A stretch of 64,000 bases of DNA from Pantoea sp. WMus005. GTDB lineage: Bacteria; Pseudomonadota; Gammaproteobacteria; Enterobacterales; Enterobacteriaceae. The translations under genes were made by a program, and so were the position numbers. Positions 57,874 to 64,000 of this stretch are shown one piece after another (position 1 is the stretch's first letter; each line of letters starts with the position of its first letter). A model generated the notes under the pieces. That model made no database searches, was not told the DNA's origin, and worked only from the letters and a program-made list of their open reading frames with translations. The stretch lies in NCBI RefSeq assembly GCF_013415305.1, contig NZ_JACBXU010000005.1, positions 124,001 through 188,000 of the forward strand, read 5' to 3'.

Positions 57874-57976
57874 CAGGACTGTCTTGCTTTCCGGGTTGAG
57901 AAATAGCCGACAGTTATACGGATTGATGGTTAAAATTGCCAGAGACGCGGGCGGCTTTCAGCGATAATCTGAATCG

Positions 57977-58450
57977 TTATTGCGGGTAGTCAATTGCATT
58001 GACATACCACAGCGCAGGACCGAGTGGCGTCTCAACGGTGGCGGCATCGCCAACCTCTTTTTTGAGCAGCGCCCGCGCCATCGGCGAGTCGATGGAGATG
58101 TAATCTTTGCGGCCAAAAATCTCATCGTAGCCCACAATACGGAAGCGTTTGAGGTCGCCCTCATCGTTTTCAATTTCCACCCAGGCACCAAAGAAAACTT
58201 TGCCATCCTGCTGGGGTGAGTAATCCACGATACGCAGCTGTTCGATGCTTTTGGTCAGATAGCGTACGCGACGGTCGATTTCACGCAGTCGTTTTTTGTT
58301 GTACTGATAGTCGGCATTTTCACTGCGATCGCCAAGGCTGGCAGCCCAGGTGACTTTTTTTGTCACTTCTGGTCGCTCTTCACGCCATAGATAGTCGAGC
58401 TCCGCTTTCAGCTTATCAAAGCCTTCGCGGGTAATGAGTCGGGTTTTCAT
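57977..58450 (-). CDS. greB: Transcription elongation factor GreB
   Basis: 157 residues from ATG 58450; an upstream start would add eight residues without homology. The N-terminal coiled coil ends at GDRSENADYQYNKKR, with the acidic tip residues that reach the polymerase active site; the C-terminal domain has FGRKDYISIDSPMARALL. It rescues backtracked RNA polymerase by stimulating cleavage of the RNA 3' end. Next to ompR and yhgF as in E. coli. Confidence 0.97.
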   Translation of the reverse strand: MKTRLITREGFDKLKAELDYLWREERPEVTKKVTWAASLGDRSENADYQYNKKRLREIDRRVRYLTKSIEQLRIVDYSPQQDGKVFFGAWVEIENDEGDLKRFRIVGYDEIFGRKDYISIDSPMARALLKKEVGDAATVETPLGPALWYVNAIDYPQ

Positions 58451-58517
58451 GCTATACCGGCCACAGAGATCCAAAGAGCGACAGTGTAAGGCAAAGAGGG
58501 CGCGGCAAAAAAGAGTC

Positions 58518-58561
58518 GGGGAAAGGGTTTTTAAAGGCTAAAAACCCATGTTGCTTTCCCC
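58518..58561. terminator. Composite hairpin terminator after the YjbE-like gene
   Basis: Inner stem GGGTTTTTA (58525-58533) / TAAAAACCC (58539-58547) and outer stem GGGGAAAG (58518-58525) / CTTTCCCC (58554-58561). On the minus strand it lies between the YjbE-like gene and greB and is followed by GACTCTTTTTTGCC. Confidence 0.75.
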
Positions 58562-58634
58562 GGCGGCGAAAGGGTTGGTGCTGTGATTCAAAATAAAGCC
58601 AGTAATCTGAAGCGGGTACAGAGGATGCTTAAGC

Positions 58635-58883
58635 TTATTTTCCGGCGTGGGTCGCCGTGGTGGTCGATGTACCGGTGCTGTGACCGTCACCGCCGCCGCC
58701 GCCCATGGTGGCCAGCGCGACGCCCAGCAGGGCTGCGACTGCACCAACACCGATGGCGTTAGAGTTACCTTGTGCTGTTGTTGTCGCTGCTGCGCCAGCC
58801 GCTTCACCGGTGGCTGTGGCAGCATAAGCTGGGCTGACGCTGCTTAATGCCAGCGCGCTCAGCAGTAAAATTGTTTTTTTCAT
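58635..58883 (-). CDS. YjbE-like small secreted glycine/threonine-rich protein
   Basis: 82 residues. A signal peptide ends around PAYA before ATATG. The mature part is low-complexity Ala/Gly/Thr with GEAAGAAATTT, a VGAVAALLGVALATMGGGGG hydrophobic-to-glycine stretch of twenty residues and a Thr-rich tail. Composition and order match E. coli YjbE, the first gene of yjbEFGH, which is linked to exopolysaccharide. Here no yjbFGH follows: greB does. Function therefore uncertain. Confidence 0.72.
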   Translation of the reverse strand: MKKTILLLSALALSSVSPAYAATATGEAAGAAATTTAQGNSNAIGVGAVAALLGVALATMGGGGGDGHSTGTSTTTATHAGK

Positions 58884-59419
58884 TGTGTGTTTCCCCGTTG
58901 AGACATCGAATGTTGCCTGAGCAGTCTGGTTTAAAACGGAGAAGGCGAAAAGTTGACTTTACTGATTGATTTTAAGGACTTTAATTTCAACTGGCCTTGC
59001 TGGTGCCGCCGCTGAAACTAATCCGAGAGGAGCGTGGGGTGTTATGCAGTATTACTGGAATATTATGCTGTCTGGCTGCTGTTGAGGTAGATTATCTGGA
59101 GCTTATCCACAGTGATGGCTGATTATTAAGTCAAATTGCCTGCTAACTCACTGAATTACCTCACTGATTAAAAAATGGCACACTTCCAACGCCAGCGATT
59201 CAGAGAAACCAGGCCGTTTTTTCAGATTTGCCGTATCAGGGGTCGGGCAGGGGTAAATACGTTAAAACTGACCCGGAATCCCCTTAAATCAAATATAAGC
59301 TCCTGTTTAATATGCTTTGTAACAATTTTGGCTAGAATATAAACCAATAATGACTGTCACTATAAGGCATCTTTTTTTAACAATGTTGGCTCAGGCAATA
59401 GCGCCTTTGGGAGTTGAAA
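58884..59419. other. Divergent spacer between the YjbE-like gene and ompR
   Basis: 536 bp, AT-rich, no credible protein gene. It must carry the ompR promoters. TAGAATATAA at 59333-59342 is a possible -10 region for ompR. TTATCCACA at 59103-59111 is a perfect DnaA box, but isolated. GAATATT at 59058-59064 resembles the centre of an Rcs box, not enough to call. Confidence 0.5.
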
Positions 59420-61503
<2,084 letters not shown>

Positions 61504-61509
61504 TAAAAG

Positions 61510-61545
61510 CGGCGCGGCAGTATTATTGCCGCGCCGGTTCTTTTA
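61510..61545. terminator. Bidirectional terminator between envZ and pckA
   Basis: Perfect 10-bp stem CGGCGCGGCA (61510-61519) / TGCCGCGCCG (61527-61536), loop of seven, then GTTCTTTT on the plus strand and CTTTTATC on the minus strand. Confidence 0.85.
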
Positions 61546-63162
61546 GCGTTGCGGGCCAGCTTTCACCAGCGCAGCACCTGCGGCGTTATCAGTATACTTA
61601 TCGAAATTATCAATAAAGCGCTGTGCCAGACCGTCGGCGGCCGCGGTCCACTTCTCTTCACTCTCCCAGCTACGACGCGGATCGAGCGTGTCACTATCCA
61701 GCTCGCCCAGCGCAACCGGCATCTGCAGATTAAAGATTGGCAATGTTTCCGTCGGTGCATCATCCAGTTCCCCCGCCAGAATCGCATTGATGATGGCACG
61801 GGTATTTTTCAGAGAGATGCGTTTGCCACTGCCGTTCCAGCCGGTATTCACCAGGTAAGCCTGCGCACCGGATGCCTCCATCCGCTTCACCAGCACTTCA
61901 GCGTATTGCGTGGGATGCAGCATCAGGAATGCTGCGCCAAAACAGGCGGAGAAGGTCGGCGTCGGCGCAGTAACGCCACGCTCGGTACCGGCCAGCTTGG
62001 CGGTGAATCCTGACAGGAAATGATACTGCGTCTGCTCCGGTGTCAGACGGGAAACCGGGGGCAGCACGCCAAACGCATCGGCGGTCAGGAAAATCACTTT
62101 CTTCGCGTGGCCCGCTTTTGAAACCGGCTGCACGATATTGTCGATGTGATTAATTGGATAGGAGACGCGGGTGTTTTCCGTTTTACTGCCATCGTCGTAA
62201 TCGACGCTGCCATCTTCGCGCACCACCACGTTTTCCAGCAGCGCATTACGACGAATGGCGCGGTAGATCTCCGGCTCAGCCTGCTCAGAAAGGTTGATAG
62301 TTTTGGCGTAGCAGCCGCCTTCGAAGTTAAACACGCCATCATCGTCCCAGCCGTGTTCATCATCGCCGATCAGCTGGCGGTCAGGATCGGTGGAGAGTGT
62401 AGTTTTACCGGTGCCAGAGAGGCCAAAGAAGACCGCCACATCACCCGCTTTACCGACGTTAGCAGAACAGTGCATCGAAGCGATGCCTTTCAGCGGCAGC
62501 AGGTAGTTCATAATGGCGAACAGACCTTTCTTCATTTCGCCGCCGTACCAGGTTCCGCCAATCAGCTGCATACGTTCAGTGAGATTGAAGGCGACAAAGT
62601 TTTCTGAGTGCAGACCCTGCGCCTGCCAGTCAGGATTGGTGCATTTGGCCCCGTTCATCACCACAAAGTCGGGCGTGAAGTCGGCCAGTTCAGCGTCGGT
62701 GGGCTGGATGAACATGTTTTTCACGAAGTGTGCCTGCCAGGCGACTTCGGTAACAAAACGTACGCTCAGACGTGAATCGGCATTTGCACCGCAGAACGCA
62801 TCCACCACAAACAGACGCTTGCCGGAAAGCTGGCGGGTGACGCAGCTTTTCAGCGCACTCCAGGTTTCCTGAGACAGAGGCTGATTGTCGTTTTTGCCGG
62901 TGCCCTGGTCGTTCCACCACAGGGTATCGCGCGTGGTGTCATCACGTACAATGTACTTATCCTTAGGCGATCGTCCGGTGAAAATCCCGGTGTCTACTGC
63001 AATCGCGCCGCTCTGCGTCAGGGTGCCACGAGCAAAACCTTCGAGGTCCGGGCGCGTCTCTTCCTGAAATAGCGTGTCGTAATCAGGGTTGTAAACCACT
63101 TCCGTGGTATCCACGATGCCCAAAGCGGCAAGGTCTTGCGAGGTCAGGCCGTTAACGCGCAT
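61543..63162 (-). CDS. pckA: Phosphoenolpyruvate carboxykinase (ATP) PckA
   Basis: 539 residues (E. coli 540). [11 protein letters not shown] is the kinase P-loop, preceded by [29 protein letters not shown] holds metal ligands, and [12 protein letters not shown] is the PEP/oxaloacetate-binding part. It makes phosphoenolpyruvate from oxaloacetate and is the first step of gluconeogenesis, serving growth on C4 acids, amino acids or acetate. Confidence 0.98.
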   Translation of the reverse strand: MRVNGLTSQDLAALGIVDTTEVVYNPDYDTLFQEETRPDLEGFARGTLTQSGAIAVDTGIFTGRSPKDKYIVRDDTTRDTLWWNDQGTGKNDNQPLSQETWSALKSCVTRQLSGKRLFVVDAFCGANADSRLSVRFVTEVAWQAHFVKNMFIQPTDAELADFTPDFVVMNGAKCTNPDWQAQGLHSENFVAFNLTERMQLIGGTWYGGEMKKGLFAIMNYLLPLKGIASMHCSANVGKAGDVAVFFGLSGTGKTTLSTDPDRQLIGDDEHGWDDDGVFNFEGGCYAKTINLSEQAEPEIYRAIRRNALLENVVVREDGSVDYDDGSKTENTRVSYPINHIDNIVQPVSKAGHAKKVIFLTADAFGVLPPVSRLTPEQTQYHFLSGFTAKLAGTERGVTAPTPTFSACFGAAFLMLHPTQYAEVLVKRMEASGAQAYLVNTGWNGSGKRISLKNTRAIINAILAGELDDAPTETLPIFNLQMPVALGELDSDTLDPRRSWESEEKWTAAADGLAQRFIDNFDKYTDNAAGAALVKAGPQR

Positions 63163-63531
63163 TTTACTGCTCCTTAAATCGGTGTCTGTTCTGCAAAGCA
63201 GAGATAGGTTGGGATCGTGCCAACCGGCTGTTGCATCAGGTGCGGCGAATCACTGACAGTCCACTGCGCTTCGTTACCACAGCCTGCAAAGAGAACCGGA
63301 CTTTTCAGGGCATCTGCCTCTGGCTTCCGGGCGTTTGCACGATCGCGCGCAGTTTACTCTTCTGCGTTATGGGAAAAAGGGCAGTGATCTAAAAATGCGA
63401 CTCAGGGCGCGTTAAGGCTATGTTTCGAACGTTTAAAAGATGTTATGAAAGTAAAAAAAGATAATTTGTCTGGAAAATTATGGGGATAGGAAGGGAGGAA
63501 GGAGGAGGGGCGGCAAAAGCCGCCCGATCAA
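63163..63531. other. pckA leader and hslO 3' flank
   Basis: 369 bp, no protein gene. In the pckA leader (minus strand) two small perfect hairpins stand side by side: TCTGC/GCAGA (63190-63194 / 63198-63202) and GGTTGG/CCAACC (63207-63212 / 63220-63225). The AT-rich part near 63420-63480 may hold the promoter, but I cannot place it. A GGGCGGC/GCCGCCC hairpin lies next to the hslO stop. Confidence 0.5.
63508..63525 (-). terminator. Hairpin after hslO
   Basis: Stem GGGCGGC (63508-63514) / GCCGCCC (63519-63525) with loop AAAA, seven bases after the hslO stop. On the minus strand it is followed by a C/T-rich tail without a true T run. Confidence 0.5.
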
Positions 63532-64000
63532 TCAGTGCAGACGGTCGTTATTCTCAAGAGAGTGGCTGCGGATACCCGCGATATCGACGGCATCAAACAC
63601 GTAGTTTGAACCGCAATAGTCACAGTGCATGTCGATTTTGCCATCTTCCGCGATGATCTCATCCACTTCTTCCTGTGGCAGCGTCGTCAGCACTTCGCCA
63701 CAGCGTTCACGCGAGCAGGTGCATTTGTAGATCACCGGCTGCGGATCGTAGAGGGTGACCTCTTCCTGATGATAGAGACGCCACAGTGCTTCATTGGCAG
63801 GCAGATCGAGCAGCTCTTCTGTTTTAATGGTTTCAGTCAGTGTCGCCAGATGTTCGAAGACCTCTTTCTCTGTGTCCTGCGCAGGCAGCACCTGCAGCAG
63901 AATACCGGCGGCGCCTTTGTCACTGGTGCGGATAAACAGACGCGTGGGCAGCTGCTCTGAGCGCATGAAGTAATCTTCCAGGCACTCCGCCAGGGTTTCA
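63532..64000 (-). CDS. hslO: Redox-regulated chaperone HslO (Hsp33), C-terminal part
   Basis: The 5' part lies beyond the window; the frame runs open through base 64000, and the residues read [11 protein letters not shown] ahead of the internal MRSEQLPTR. The redox switch is complete: KCTCSRERC and MHCDYCG supply the four zinc-binding cysteines. Under oxidative stress plus heat these form disulfides, zinc leaves and the chaperone becomes active. Same order (hslO then pckA) as in E. coli. Confidence 0.96.
   Translation of the reverse strand, partial: ETLAECLEDYFMRSEQLPTRLFIRTSDKGAAGILLQVLPAQDTEKEVFEHLATLTETIKTEELLDLPANEALWRLYHQEEVTLYDPQPVIYKCTCSRERCGEVLTTLPQEEVDEIIAEDGKIDMHCDYCGSNYVFDAVDIAGIRSHSLENNDRLH

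Noticed and set aside
59054..59067. GAATATT core resembling an Rcs box near the YjbE-like gene.
   Set aside because: Only the central seven bases fit; the flanking positions do not match and the site is about 175 bases from the start.
59103..59111. Perfect DnaA box TTATCCACA upstream of ompR.
   Set aside because: One isolated 9-mer is expected by chance about once in a window of this size on two strands; no AT-rich origin-like region or further boxes.

Overview
The window is a chromosomal segment from a gammaproteobacterium of the order Enterobacterales. It is most likely a member of the Erwiniaceae (Pantoea/Erwinia type). Almost every gene is a close homologue of an E. coli protein, and the order is collinear with the E. 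coli ftsY-to-hslO region. Several E. coli blocks are absent (livJ, malT, rtc genes, gntT, feoABC) and others are added. The genus assignment is inference from protein similarity and gene content; no 16S or other marker gene is present.

Layout: 1-2954 is the end of ftsY, then ftsE, ftsX and the heat-shock sigma factor rpoH. 3015-8724 holds panM and the branched-chain amino acid transporter livKHMGF. 9125-14041 is the glycerol-3-phosphate uptake operon ugpBAECQ, preceded by a four-repeat Pho box array. 14038-18069 holds yhhA, ggt, yhhY, the iron-stress small RNA RyhB (not a protein gene, found here from its sequence) and the pirin yhhW. 18172-21187 is the gluconate set gntR, gntK, gntU, with a GntR operator before gntK. 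21212-22007 is a small, unrecognised membrane-protein module with a 19-codon leader. 22133-24053 holds yhgN and asd. 24805-34234 is the complete glycogen operon glgBXCAP.

34455-42432 is an inserted malonate utilisation cluster: mdcABCDEFGH on the minus strand and its LysR regulator mdcR convergent with it. 42767-46467 is glpD divergent from glpEGR, with tandem GlpR operators between them. 46623-51119 is malPQ. 51166-53292 holds nfuA, gntX and bioH. 53463-58883 holds a DUF1471 protein, a GH13_18 glucoside phosphorylase of the glucosylglycerate type, yhgF (tex), greB and a YjbE-like small secreted protein. 59420-64000 holds ompR-envZ, pckA and the start-truncated hslO.

The dominant theme is carbon and energy storage. 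It covers glycogen synthesis and breakdown, maltodextrin phosphorolysis, gluconate, glycerol-3-phosphate and malonate use, and gluconeogenesis (pckA). Stress and envelope control (rpoH, ompR/envZ, hslO, ryhB) sits at the two ends and in the middle. I found no phage, insertion sequence, CRISPR array, rRNA or tRNA. The least explained pieces are the 254-bp nested palindrome between ggt and yhhY, the three-cistron membrane module at 21212-22007, the lone GH13_18 phosphorylase, the stand-alone YjbE-like gene, and the 750-bp asd-glgB gap.
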